DNA of 64,000 nt, from the NCBI GenBank assembly GCA_050744085.1, contig JBOGGU010000073.1, forward strand, positions 1-64,000. The letters are read 5' to 3'. Positions 57,567 through 64,000 of the stretch are shown here, one piece after another. A program made the position numbers and the translations under genes. The notes beneath the pieces are model-generated. The model was not told where the DNA came from. It ran no database searches and saw only the letters and a program-made list of their open reading frames with translations. Every line of letters begins with the position of its first letter. The first letter of the stretch is position 1. Origin of the DNA: JAVKSL01 sp050744085 (lineage in GTDB: Bacteria; Actinomycetota; Acidimicrobiia; Acidimicrobiales; JAJPHD01).

Positions 57567-58948
57567 TAGGTCGGGGCTACCGCCGGGCGCCAGCGGCGGC
57601 CGTCGATCTCGATAAACAGCTGGGCTGCGGCCTTCTGGACCGCTGTGGACCATGTGGGATAGGCGTGGGTGGTCAGGGCCAATCGGGCGGGGAACATTTT
57701 TGTCCGCATGGCCAGGGCCACCTCGGCGATCATCTCGCCCCCCCTAGCAGCCATGATGGTGGCGCCGAGGACCTGACCCCCAGCCAGGTTGCGCAACAGG
57801 GGCCGACGGCCGACGATGAGCTTCACGAAGCCAGCGGTCTCTCCGGCGATCACTGCCCGGTCCAGCTCGGCCATCGGGAGCCAGGCGACCCTGGCTCCGA
57901 GCTCTGCTCCCTCGGCTTCGGTGACCCCCACTCGGGCTATCTCGGGCGAGGTGAAGGTTACCCAGGGGATCGACCTGGACCGGAAGCTTCGCCGCCTGAG
58001 CCGGGACAGGGCGTTGGCGGCGGCCATCCTGCCCATCTCGTCTGCGGCGTGGGTGAACTGGAGCTTGCCGGAGACGTCCCCGGCCGCCCAAATACCCTTG
58101 GCGGTCGTGGCGAGGTGGTCGTTCGTGACGACGAAGCCGTGCGCGTCGGTGCGCACGCCGGCCTCTCCCAGGCCGATGTCCGCGGTGTTCGGCCGGCGCC
58201 CCACCGAGACCAGCACGGCGTCGGCCTCCAGAGTGGCGCCACCGCCCAGGTGGAGGCGTGCAGCGCCCGGCGGAGCCGCAGGCTCGCCGCTCGGTTCGAT
58301 CCTTGTGACCTGTTGGCCCAAGCTGACCTCGATTCCTTGGTCATGGAAGAGCTGAACCAGCACGGCGGAGGCCTCGGGCTCCTCGTGAGGCAGCAGGCGG
58401 TCCTGGCCCTCGATGAGGCTCACCCGCGATCCCAGGTTCGAGATTGCCTGGGCCATCTCGACGCCAATGGCTCCCCCCCCGAGGATGGCGAGCGAGGCCG
58501 GAAGGGAGTCCAGGTCCCACAGGTTCTCGTTGGTCAGGTAGGCGATGTCGGCGAGGCCCTCGATCGGGGGCACGGCGGGGGCGGCGCCGGTGGCGATCAC
58601 GTAGCCCGCCGCGCTGAGCCGTCGACCGTCCACCTCGAGGGACCTGGGCGAGCAGAAGCGTCCCCGGCCAGGTATCAGCTGGACGCCTTCACGGCGCAGG
58701 ACCTCCGGCGACTCGGTCTCGGCGATGGCCTCGATAGCCCGATGGGCCGCGGCCATTGCCTCCTTGAAGGTGGCGCCACGCAACGCTGCCTCGATGAGCG
58801 CCTTGGATGGCACGCAGCCGGCGAACGTGCACTCCCCGCCGACTCGGCCCTCTTGAACCATCGCCACGCTCGCTCGTCGCCTCGCCGCGGCTCTGGCGGC
58901 GCTGAGGCCTCCAGCGCCACCGCCAAGCACCACGAGGTCATAGTCCAC
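57566..58948 (-). CDS. Mercuric-reductase-like flavoprotein disulfide oxidoreductase
   Basis: The 460-aa FAD enzyme belongs to the lipoamide dehydrogenase/mercuric reductase/glutathione reductase group. It has FAD motif VVLGGGAGGLSAARAA, the redox pair C40/C45 in GGECTFAGCVPSK, the NAD(P) motif AILGGGAIGVEMA, and GIWAAGDV. The C-terminal dimer domain has HAYPTWSTAVQKAA without the HPT of glutathione reductase or the terminal CC of MerA, so the electron acceptor is unclear. GTG 58948 follows TAGGTT (58958-58963) by 9 nt. Confidence 0.88.
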   Translation of the reverse strand: MDYDLVVLGGGAGGLSAARAAARRRASVAMVQEGRVGGECTFAGCVPSKALIEAALRGATFKEAMAAAHRAIEAIAETESPEVLRREGVQLIPGRGRFCSPRSLEVDGRRLSAAGYVIATGAAPAVPPIEGLADIAYLTNENLWDLDSLPASLAILGGGAIGVEMAQAISNLGSRVSLIEGQDRLLPHEEPEASAVLVQLFHDQGIEVSLGQQVTRIEPSGEPAAPPGAARLHLGGGATLEADAVLVSVGRRPNTADIGLGEAGVRTDAHGFVVTNDHLATTAKGIWAAGDVSGKLQFTHAADEMGRMAAANALSRLRRRSFRSRSIPWVTFTSPEIARVGVTEAEGAELGARVAWLPMAELDRAVIAGETAGFVKLIVGRRPLLRNLAGGQVLGATIMAARGGEMIAEVALAMRTKMFPARLALTTHAYPTWSTAVQKAAAQLFIEIDGRRWRPAVAPT

Positions 58949-58993
58949 TGGGTGCGCAACCTAGTGGGTGGCGGGTCGGCTACGTTGTTGGCG
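58949..58993. promoter_or_regulatory. Divergent leaderless promoters
   Basis: In a 45-bp gap, minus-strand TAGGTT (58958-58963) precedes the flavoprotein GTG by 9 nt, and plus-strand TACGTT (58981-58986) precedes ATG 58994 by 7 nt. The two -10s nearly abut, so the -35 regions lie in the opposite genes' starts. Confidence 0.6.
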
Positions 58994-59431
58994 ATGGCGT
59001 CAGGAGTTCGAGGGCCCAAGGGCGGCCAGTGGGACCCCCCGAGCGTGCGCGCTGCAAGCTGGCGCCTCTGGCTGATGGCGGCGGTGGCGGCCCTTGTGCT
59101 CGGCATCACCGTTGGCGCCCTGTCCAACTGGGTGGATGCCCACCCTGACGTGCCGCTGGCTGTCCTATCGCTGGCAACGTGCGCCTGGCTCGGGTGGCGG
59201 GCTGACGGCATCTTGCGAGGTGGTCGACACCGGGCCCGGTTGATGGTGGGCGACCTCGCTGGGCTCGGCCTGGTGGTGGCGCTCGCGGTCGCCGCTGCCG
59301 GAGCCGTGATGGTTGGGGTGGCGCTCGCCGTGGCGTTGGGCCTGGTGGCAAGGCAGCGAATGAGGGGCCGGCGCCCCCCCCTGTCGAACCTTGGGGTCGA
59401 CAGGGATCGGGACGACCCTATCTGGCGGTGA
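58994..59431 (+). CDS. Small membrane protein, unknown
   Basis: The 145-aa protein has three to four hydrophobic stretches (LWLMAAVAALVLGITVGAL; VPLAVLSLATCAWLGW; LVVALAVAAAGAVMVGVALAVALG). The basic loop RADGILRGGRHRARLM faces the cytoplasm by the positive-inside rule. No family is recognised. ATG 58994 has TACGTT 7 nt upstream. It overlaps the convergent neighbour by 14 nt. Confidence 0.65.
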   Translation: MASGVRGPKGGQWDPPSVRAASWRLWLMAAVAALVLGITVGALSNWVDAHPDVPLAVLSLATCAWLGWRADGILRGGRHRARLMVGDLAGLGLVVALAVAAAGAVMVGVALAVALGLVARQRMRGRRPPLSNLGVDRDRDDPIWR

Positions 59432-59933
59432 CGGCGCGGGGTGGGAGCAGGTACAGCGCAACCACGTAGCAGGCCACGGCGAGGGCAAAGAGAAGGGCCA
59501 TCACGAGGGAGCTGACGTTGTGGCTGTAGTTGAGGAAGCTGACTCCGTTGAATCCTGCCCCGATGATCGCCAACACCCCGACGAGGTGTGCCGAGACCAC
59601 CCCGGCGCGTCGAGCCAGCGACTTGGTGACTATCGAGACCACCAGCAGGTCCAGGCCGACCAGGATGAGGGCGAGGCCCAGCGCAGCGTGAGCAGCGAGC
59701 ACCACGGCGCCGTTGGGGATGACCCAACCGATGCCCTGGGCCAGGCCCGAGAAGTAGCCGCCCGCATGGGCTCCAGGGTGCTTTGCCGGGATCTTGACGT
59801 ACAGGTTGGTGGCTATGCCGAGAGCGAACTGGCCAAGCAGGAGGATCAGCATCTGCAGGTTGCCCCGGCGCAGGCGACCTTGGGGGCCGACCGTTGGCTC
59901 GTCGCCGGCTCGGCTCTTGCGCGGGCTTGCCAC
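59418..59933 (-). CDS. Four-helix membrane protein, unknown
   Basis: The 171-aa protein has four hydrophobic segments (MLILLLGQFALGIATNLY; VVLAAHAALGLALILVGLDLL; VGVLAIIGAGFNGVSFL; ALLFALAVACYVVALYLL), with charged ends. It may resemble small cytochrome-like or DUF membrane subunits, but no heme ligands are evident. GTG 59933 lies 6 nt after TAGCGT (59940-59945). Confidence 0.68.
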   Translation of the reverse strand: MASPRKSRAGDEPTVGPQGRLRRGNLQMLILLLGQFALGIATNLYVKIPAKHPGAHAGGYFSGLAQGIGWVIPNGAVVLAAHAALGLALILVGLDLLVVSIVTKSLARRAGVVSAHLVGVLAIIGAGFNGVSFLNYSHNVSSLVMALLFALAVACYVVALYLLPPRAVTAR

Positions 59934-59996
59934 GCGGCGACGCTAGCACGGTGCCGCCCCGACAGCTCGGTTGGGGTGCTGTGGGTCCTGCGGCCG

Positions 59997-60045
59997 CAAC
60001 TGGGGTAGTTGAGCCGTGTTATATGTGGCTCAACTACCCCAGTTG
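59997..60045. repeat. 19-bp perfect inverted repeat, copy B of dispersed palindrome
   Basis: caactggggtagttgagcc (59997-60015) pairs perfectly with 60027-60045 around an AT-rich 11-nt loop (gtgttatatgt). The arm is 17/18 identical to the palindrome at 14801-14846, but the loop differs. It lies between two minus-strand genes, 12 nt beyond the stop of the upstream one. Confidence 0.88.
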
Positions 60046-60056
60046 GCGTACTTTGC

Positions 60057-60803
60057 CTAGCGTTGGCCGGGCGAGGCGCCGGTGGGAAAAGATGCCTGGG
60101 CTTTCTCTATTGCCGCCTCCACCGACGCCGCCCGGCCACGCGGGTCACGGGCAGGCTTGTCACGGGCGGGCTTGTCACGGGCCGGCTTGTCACGGGCCGG
60201 CTTGTCACGGGGGGGCTTCCCGCTGCCGCTACTCCCGCTGCCCGCTTGCCTATTGGCGCCCTGGGCGCTGGCGAGGTTGTCCTCGGCGGTTGCGCCAAAG
60301 GGAGTCGACGCTGCCGCTCGTCGTGGAGTCTTGGAGCGGCGAGCCTTGCCGGCAGAGCGCTTCTCCTCGGCGGTTGCGCCAAATGGAGCCGACGCTGACG
60401 CCGCGCGTGGAGCTAGCACTCGCCCTGCTGCCCAGGCCAACAGCACCACTGCGCCTATCACCTCGGAGGCTATCGCAACCCCCCCGGCGTAGGAGATCTC
60501 CTGCTCGGTGAACAAGAAGATGCCCTTCGGCAGCAGCAGGGCGAGTATGTAACCACCGAGGGTCGCAAGCGCAAAGCCCGCAGCTACCACGGCCACCAGC
60601 GCTGTGGGGAACACCAGCATCACCAGGGCGAGCACCCAGGCGAAGATGAAGGTGAACTCGAAGAGCGGCCCGATGGTGGGGATCTGTTGGTAGACGCCCA
60701 GCCAAAGCTCTATGTGCGCTGCCCCGATGCCGAGCAGGCCCAGGATGCCCAGGCCCCTGAGCGCAATGTTGTCTTTTGCTGACTTGCTTCTCGAGGAGGC
60801 CAT
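60057..60803 (-). CDS. Membrane protein with Lys/Arg repeat tail
   Basis: The 248-aa protein has four hydrophobic segments (GLGILGLLGIGAAHIELWLG to VIGAVVLLAWAAGRVL) resembling small actinobacterial membrane proteins of unknown role. The cytoplasmic C-terminal 100 residues are low complexity, with a RDKPA repeat (four copies) and duplicated ASTPFGATAE/ASAPFGATAE blocks. ATG 60803 is 6 nt after TATACT (60810-60815), the best -10 in the window. Confidence 0.7.
   Translation of the reverse strand: MASSRSKSAKDNIALRGLGILGLLGIGAAHIELWLGVYQQIPTIGPLFEFTFIFAWVLALVMLVFPTALVAVVAAGFALATLGGYILALLLPKGIFLFTEQEISYAGGVAIASEVIGAVVLLAWAAGRVLAPRAASASAPFGATAEEKRSAGKARRSKTPRRAAASTPFGATAEDNLASAQGANRQAGSGSSGSGKPPRDKPARDKPARDKPARDKPARDPRGRAASVEAAIEKAQASFPTGASPGQR
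60139..60218. repeat. 15-bp in-frame tandem repeat (RDKPA)
   Basis: About five 15-bp units (cacgggccggcttgt and variants) encode RDKPA repeats in the C-terminal tail of the minus-strand membrane protein. Confidence 0.87.
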
Positions 60804-60886
60804 ATGTGGAGTATACGGAGACTCCAGGCTGGTGGGATCATGGCTAGGATCACTGCGGCTAGGGTCACGCGACTACGGTTGCGGCC

Positions 60887-61759
60887 GTGCCGGCCCGTGA
60901 AGCCCAAGTCGTGAGCAGGGAGTGGCTCCACGAGCATCTCGATGACCCGACGGTGAGGGTCCTGCAAGTGGACGACGACGAGTTCGCCTTCGAGATGGGT
61001 CACGTGCCTGGGGCACGTTACGTGTGCTGGCACGCGAAGCTGACCTCGACGCAGAGCCGTGATGTCCTCGGGGCTGTTGCGTTTGCCGGCCTGATGGATA
61101 CCCTGGAGGTCGACCCTGGCACGACCGTCGTGGTCTACGGCGACCAGATGAACCTGTGGGCAGCTTACGCGTGGTGGGTGCTTCGCTTGTGGGGGCATCC
61201 CAAGGTGTGCCTGCTCGACGGCGGGTACGCCTCGTGGGCGCGGGCCGGCCTCCCGATGGTCAGCGGCCGCGCCAGCGACCCGCCCAGGGCGAGCGCCCGC
61301 CACCCGGCCAGGGCCACCTACCCTGTCCCGCGAGGCCAGCACGATGGCATGCGCGCGCGCCGGGCGGACGTCGAGGCGGCGCTGACTGGCGGCCGCACGG
61401 TCGTCATCGATGTCAGGAGTCCCGCTGGCTACAACGGCCAGGTACCGTTGGGAGGGATCTCGGCCCCGGTGACGGGGGCCATCCGGGGCGGGCATATCCC
61501 GGGAGCGCTGAGCCTGCCCTGGGGGAGCTTGGTGGATCCCGACACGGGCCTCCTGCTGCCTGCGAAGGAGCTGGCCGTTCTGGCTGCCGAGGCGGGGGTG
61601 CCCTTCGAGCGCCCGTTGATCGCTTACTGCGAGCTGGGCGCCTCGTCGGCGTTGGCCTGCCTTGTCCTGGGCGAGATCCTCGGGCATCCGGCAGTTGCCA
61701 ACTACGACGGCTCGTGGCTGGAGTGGGCGGCCACGATTGGCCTCCCACTGGCACTCTGA
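60887..61759 (+). CDS. Two-domain sulfurtransferase (rhodanese)
   Basis: This thiosulfate or 3-mercaptopyruvate sulfurtransferase has two rhodanese domains. The N-terminal one (about 1-130, GHVPGARYVCWHA, DGGYASWARAG) is structural. The C-terminal one (about 160-290, VIDVRSPAGYNG, GGHIPGALSLPW) carries Cys248 in the loop CELGASS. GTG 60887 lies 7 nt after TACGGT (60874-60879). It ends 1 nt before the next gene start. Confidence 0.92.
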   Translation: MPAREAQVVSREWLHEHLDDPTVRVLQVDDDEFAFEMGHVPGARYVCWHAKLTSTQSRDVLGAVAFAGLMDTLEVDPGTTVVVYGDQMNLWAAYAWWVLRLWGHPKVCLLDGGYASWARAGLPMVSGRASDPPRASARHPARATYPVPRGQHDGMRARRADVEAALTGGRTVVIDVRSPAGYNGQVPLGGISAPVTGAIRGGHIPGALSLPWGSLVDPDTGLLLPAKELAVLAAEAGVPFERPLIAYCELGASSALACLVLGEILGHPAVANYDGSWLEWAATIGLPLAL

Positions 61760-61760
61760 G

Positions 61761-63629
61761 TTGCCTGCGCCGCCGCCGCCGCCCGGCCCGTCCCCCGGCC
61801 AGAGCCCGCCTCCCGACCTGCCGCCTCCCGGCCAGAGCCCGCCTCCCGACCTGCCGCCTCCCGGCCAGAGCCCGCCTCCCGACCTGCCGCCCCCCGACCT
61901 GCCGCCCCCCGACCTGCCGCCTCCCGACCTGCCGCCCCCCGACGTGAGCCTGCGCCATCTACTCGAGCGCCAGGCCGCCTGCCTCGGCGCTCGCCGCTTC
62001 TTGACTCTGCCGGACGGTACCCTCACCTTCGCCGAGCTGGACGAGCTGGCCAACCGCACGGCCTGGGCCTTGGCGTCGCTGGGCGTGGGGCCGGGTGACG
62101 TCGTGATGACCCGGTGCGGGAACAGCAGCGCGATCGTGGGCACTTGGTTCGGGTGCGCCAAGCTCGGCTCTGTGTTCATGCCACTCAACAGCTTGCTCAC
62201 TGGCGAGCCCTTGCGCACCGTGATGGCCTTGGCGCGAGCAGCCGTTGTGGTCTGCGAGGCAGGGCGCTATCTAGGCCTCGCAGCCGCTGGAGCGCCACTG
62301 CCCCCGGTGCTGATCTCAGGGTGGCCGACCTCCAAGGGGCCAGCGCCCGATGGATGTCGGTCCCTGGAGGCACTCCTCGCCAAGGCGCCGAGCACCCCGC
62401 CTCCACCGCTCCCCGCTGACCCTGCCGCCCCGGCAAAGCTGATGTGCACCTCTGGGACCACCGGTTCCCCAAAGGCAGTCCTGTGGAGCCGGGCCTGCGA
62501 GGCGACTTGGGCCGTCGCGTACGGAGACGAGATGCTTCCGGTAGCGCAAGGTGAGGGACTGTACTCCTGCCTGCCCCTGTTCCACATCACCTGCCAGGGG
62601 ACCTTGCTGGCTGCCCTGCGCCGGGGTGGGCGCATGACCGTGGACTCGCGCTTCGACCCCTTTGGGTTCTGGGGGCGGGTGCGCCGATCCGAGGCCGTGG
62701 GTTTCACGTTCGTGGGGACCCTGTTGTCTGTCCTGGCGAACCGCCCCCGCCAGCCCGACGACAGCGACAACCAAGTCCGCTGGATCCTGGGCTCTGCCGC
62801 CCCGGTCGAGGCCTGGCGAGGTATCGAGGAGCGATTCGGGGTTCACCTGATCGAGACCTGGGGCCAGACCGAGACCGCCTCCTGCTGGAGCGCCCCTGCT
62901 TCACTGCCCCAGACGCCGGGCACGGTTGGGTGCCCGAGCCCCCGATTCGAGTCCCTCATAGTCGGGCCAGACGGAGAAGAGCTGCCAGACGGCGAGGCGG
63001 GCGAGCTCTGGATCCGTCCGCGCCGGCCCCACTTGATGTTCGAGGGCTACCTAGCCGCCACGCCCGCCGCCACGCCCGCCGCCACGCCAGCCGCCACGCC
63101 CGCCGCCACGCCCGCCGCCACGCCCGCCGAGAGCCCCGGCAAGCCCCCCCCTGGGCTGGCGCTGAGCAGGGAAGGGTGGACTGAGGACGGCTTCTACCGG
63201 ACCGGGGACCTAATGGTTCGCCGGAGCGAAGGCGACCTTTCGTTCGCGGGGAGGTTGCGCGAGTCGATACGCAGGCGCGGCGAGATCATCCCAGCCAAGC
63301 TCATCGAGGCGGCGGCTCTGGAGCACGAGGCGGTGATCGAGGCCGCCGCGGTCGGGGTCCCCGACGACGACGGCGTGGAGCAGGAGGTCATGCTCTGCGT
63401 CGTGCAGCGTCCCGGGCCGCCTTTGGGCCCTTCGGACCTCCACGCCTTCTTGCGCCAGCGCCTGCCAAAGTTCATGGTCCCGCGCTACGTCGTCCTTCGC
63501 GCCGAGCTGCCCAAGACCCCCACTACCCGGGTACGCAAGGTCGCCCTCTCCGAGGAGGGCGCAGCGACAGCCTGGGACTCCCGCCACCCCAAGGGGCCAG
63601 GGACGACTGCCGACCCAAACGCGCGCTGA
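61761..63629 (+). CDS. Acyl-CoA ligase (AMP-forming, CaiC-like) with repeat-rich extensions
   Basis: The 622-aa ANL-family enzyme would adenylate a carboxylic acid and form its CoA thioester. Motifs: P-loop CTSGTTGSPKAV, ETWGQTETAS, YRTGDL and a C-terminal PKTPTTRVRKV. In the usual A10 motif (PKTxTGKxxR) a lysine supports adenylation; here the aligned residue is Arg. The first 60 residues are a PPPDLPPPGQS repeat, and an ATPA repeat (six copies) is inserted in the hinge region before the C-terminal lid. TTG 61761 is 1 nt after the sulfurtransferase stop. The substrate is unknown. Confidence 0.87.
   Translation: MPAPPPPPGPSPGQSPPPDLPPPGQSPPPDLPPPGQSPPPDLPPPDLPPPDLPPPDLPPPDVSLRHLLERQAACLGARRFLTLPDGTLTFAELDELANRTAWALASLGVGPGDVVMTRCGNSSAIVGTWFGCAKLGSVFMPLNSLLTGEPLRTVMALARAAVVVCEAGRYLGLAAAGAPLPPVLISGWPTSKGPAPDGCRSLEALLAKAPSTPPPPLPADPAAPAKLMCTSGTTGSPKAVLWSRACEATWAVAYGDEMLPVAQGEGLYSCLPLFHITCQGTLLAALRRGGRMTVDSRFDPFGFWGRVRRSEAVGFTFVGTLLSVLANRPRQPDDSDNQVRWILGSAAPVEAWRGIEERFGVHLIETWGQTETASCWSAPASLPQTPGTVGCPSPRFESLIVGPDGEELPDGEAGELWIRPRRPHLMFEGYLAATPAATPAATPAATPAATPAATPAESPGKPPPGLALSREGWTEDGFYRTGDLMVRRSEGDLSFAGRLRESIRRRGEIIPAKLIEAAALEHEAVIEAAAVGVPDDDGVEQEVMLCVVQRPGPPLGPSDLHAFLRQRLPKFMVPRYVVLRAELPKTPTTRVRKVALSEEGAATAWDSRHPKGPGTTADPNAR
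61788..61947. repeat. Mixed 33- and 15-bp in-frame tandem repeats
   Basis: Three 33-bp units (GQSPPPDLPPP) are followed by about four 15-bp units (PDLPP). They code for a proline-rich N-terminal extension of the acyl-CoA ligase. Confidence 0.88.
63057..63128. repeat. 12-bp in-frame tandem repeat (ATPA)
   Basis: Six copies of gccacgcccgcc or its gcc-acgccagcc variant encode ATPAATPA just before the lid domain of the acyl-CoA ligase, between motifs FEGYL and YRTGDL. Confidence 0.9.
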
Positions 63630-63763
63630 GCGTTTTGCTAGCCTCGTGTCGGGGAATGCTTCCGTCCAGAGACGCTCGTCCAGAGATGGGGGCCTCAACG
63701 AACACAACACAGGATGGGTGGAGGCTGAAGAGTCCGCACGCGCTGACGGAGGAGGAAGGGCCG

Positions 63764-64000
63764 ATGACGATGGAATGCGACAGGTGCAGGGCCGCTGCCG
63801 ACGGCCGCACCCGCCGGGCGAACGCTTGGGCTTGGGCAGTGCCCGGCGGGATGGGACTGGCGGCGGCGGGTTTCGTGGGCGCAGTCGTGACGATCGGGCT
63901 CTACGACGAGGCAGGCGTTATTGCCAGCGTGGTGGTCTTGGCCGTGGGCGGCTTGGTGGCCTGTCTTGGGGCCATGTACGGAACCATTGACCGCCCCCTG
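63764..64000 (+). CDS. Partial membrane protein at the right edge
   Basis: ATG 63764 has a strong Shine-Dalgarno (GGAGGAGG, 63748-63755, 8 nt away). The visible 79 codons read MTMECDRCRAAADGR, then a hydrophobic segment (AVPGGMGLAAAGFVGAVV), and a second one (VIASVVVLAVGGLVACLGAM) before the window ends. The CDRC motif suggests a small metal site. An in-frame upstream ATG (63656) would extend it by 36 residues, but the SD favours 63764. Nothing more can be said. Confidence 0.6.
   Translation, partial: MTMECDRCRAAADGRTRRANAWAWAVPGGMGLAAAGFVGAVVTIGLYDEAGVIASVVVLAVGGLVACLGAMYGTIDRPL

Noticed and set aside
57557..58993. N-terminal part of a 624-aa plus-strand ORF
   Set aside because: It is antisense to the flavoprotein; the true gene starts at 58994 with its own -10.
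62940..62960. tRNA-like T-arm (gattcgagtccc)
   Set aside because: It lies within the ligase coding region and no acceptor, D-arm or anticodon arm can be built around it.

Overview
The window is GC-rich, densely packed actinobacterial chromosome. A fused FO synthase (CofG/CofH), the G6PDH assembly protein OpcA, a PimA-type mannosyltransferase, a DUF2505 protein, a HemD fused to a winged helix, and the order pimA-pdxS-pdxT-yebC all point to Actinomycetota. I infer an Acidimicrobiia-like lineage, but the sequence does not prove it. I saw no rRNA, tRNA, CRISPR array or replication origin.

Layout. 1-12.4 kb (mostly minus strand): cofactor F420 precursor synthesis, a lipoprotein, the complete oxidative and non-oxidative pentose phosphate set (tkt, tal, zwf, opcA, pgl), a FIST-domain protein and an acyl-CoA desaturase. 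12.4-24.3 kb: a LON-domain protein, HemD-winged helix, a zinc-ribbon protein, an MFS exporter, yifB-dprA, an RsbW-like kinase, a decayed TnpB element sitting in the 3' end of a membrane hydrolase gene, and a degV-plsY lipid operon. 24.3-31.2 kb: a DUF2505 protein, a class III aminotransferase, a MarR regulator, an isobutyryl-CoA-type mutase (icmA-icmB), a PadR/HAAS-domain pair and ispH. 31.2-33.5 kb: two orphan genes, then a BlaI repressor beside a frameshifted M56 protease. 33.5-43.4 kb: a PDZ-radical SAM-DUF512 protein overlapping der, a SpoIIE phosphatase, a polytopic membrane protein, an SDR glucose dehydrogenase, an HtrA-like protease and a ClC transporter. 43.4-51.9 kb: branched-chain amino acid genes (leuD, leuC; leuB-ilvE-cimA behind a leader-peptide attenuator), greA and a hydrolase. 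51.9-57.6 kb: pimA, a catalytically dead M48 homologue, pdxS, pdxT, yebC, bcp and a membrane protein. 57.6-64 kb: a mercuric-reductase-like flavoprotein, three small membrane proteins, a two-domain sulfurtransferase, an acyl-CoA ligase and a truncated gene at the edge.

Three window-wide patterns stand out. First, at least 28 start codons have a TANNNT -10 hexamer 6-9 bases upstream, so leaderless transcription seems to be the default; this was used to choose many starts. Second, GC-rich tandem repeats of 12-36 bp are inserted in frame into many otherwise ordinary genes, encoding linkers rich in Pro, Ala, Gly, Thr or Arg. Third, long near-perfect palindromes lie in several intergenic gaps; two of them are almost the same sequence 45 kb apart.

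The genes most worth following up are the leuB attenuator, the F/Q-signature mutase, the dead M48 protein in the PimA/PLP cluster, the inactivated TnpB with its intact right end, and the membrane-hydrolase/DegV/PlsY operon.
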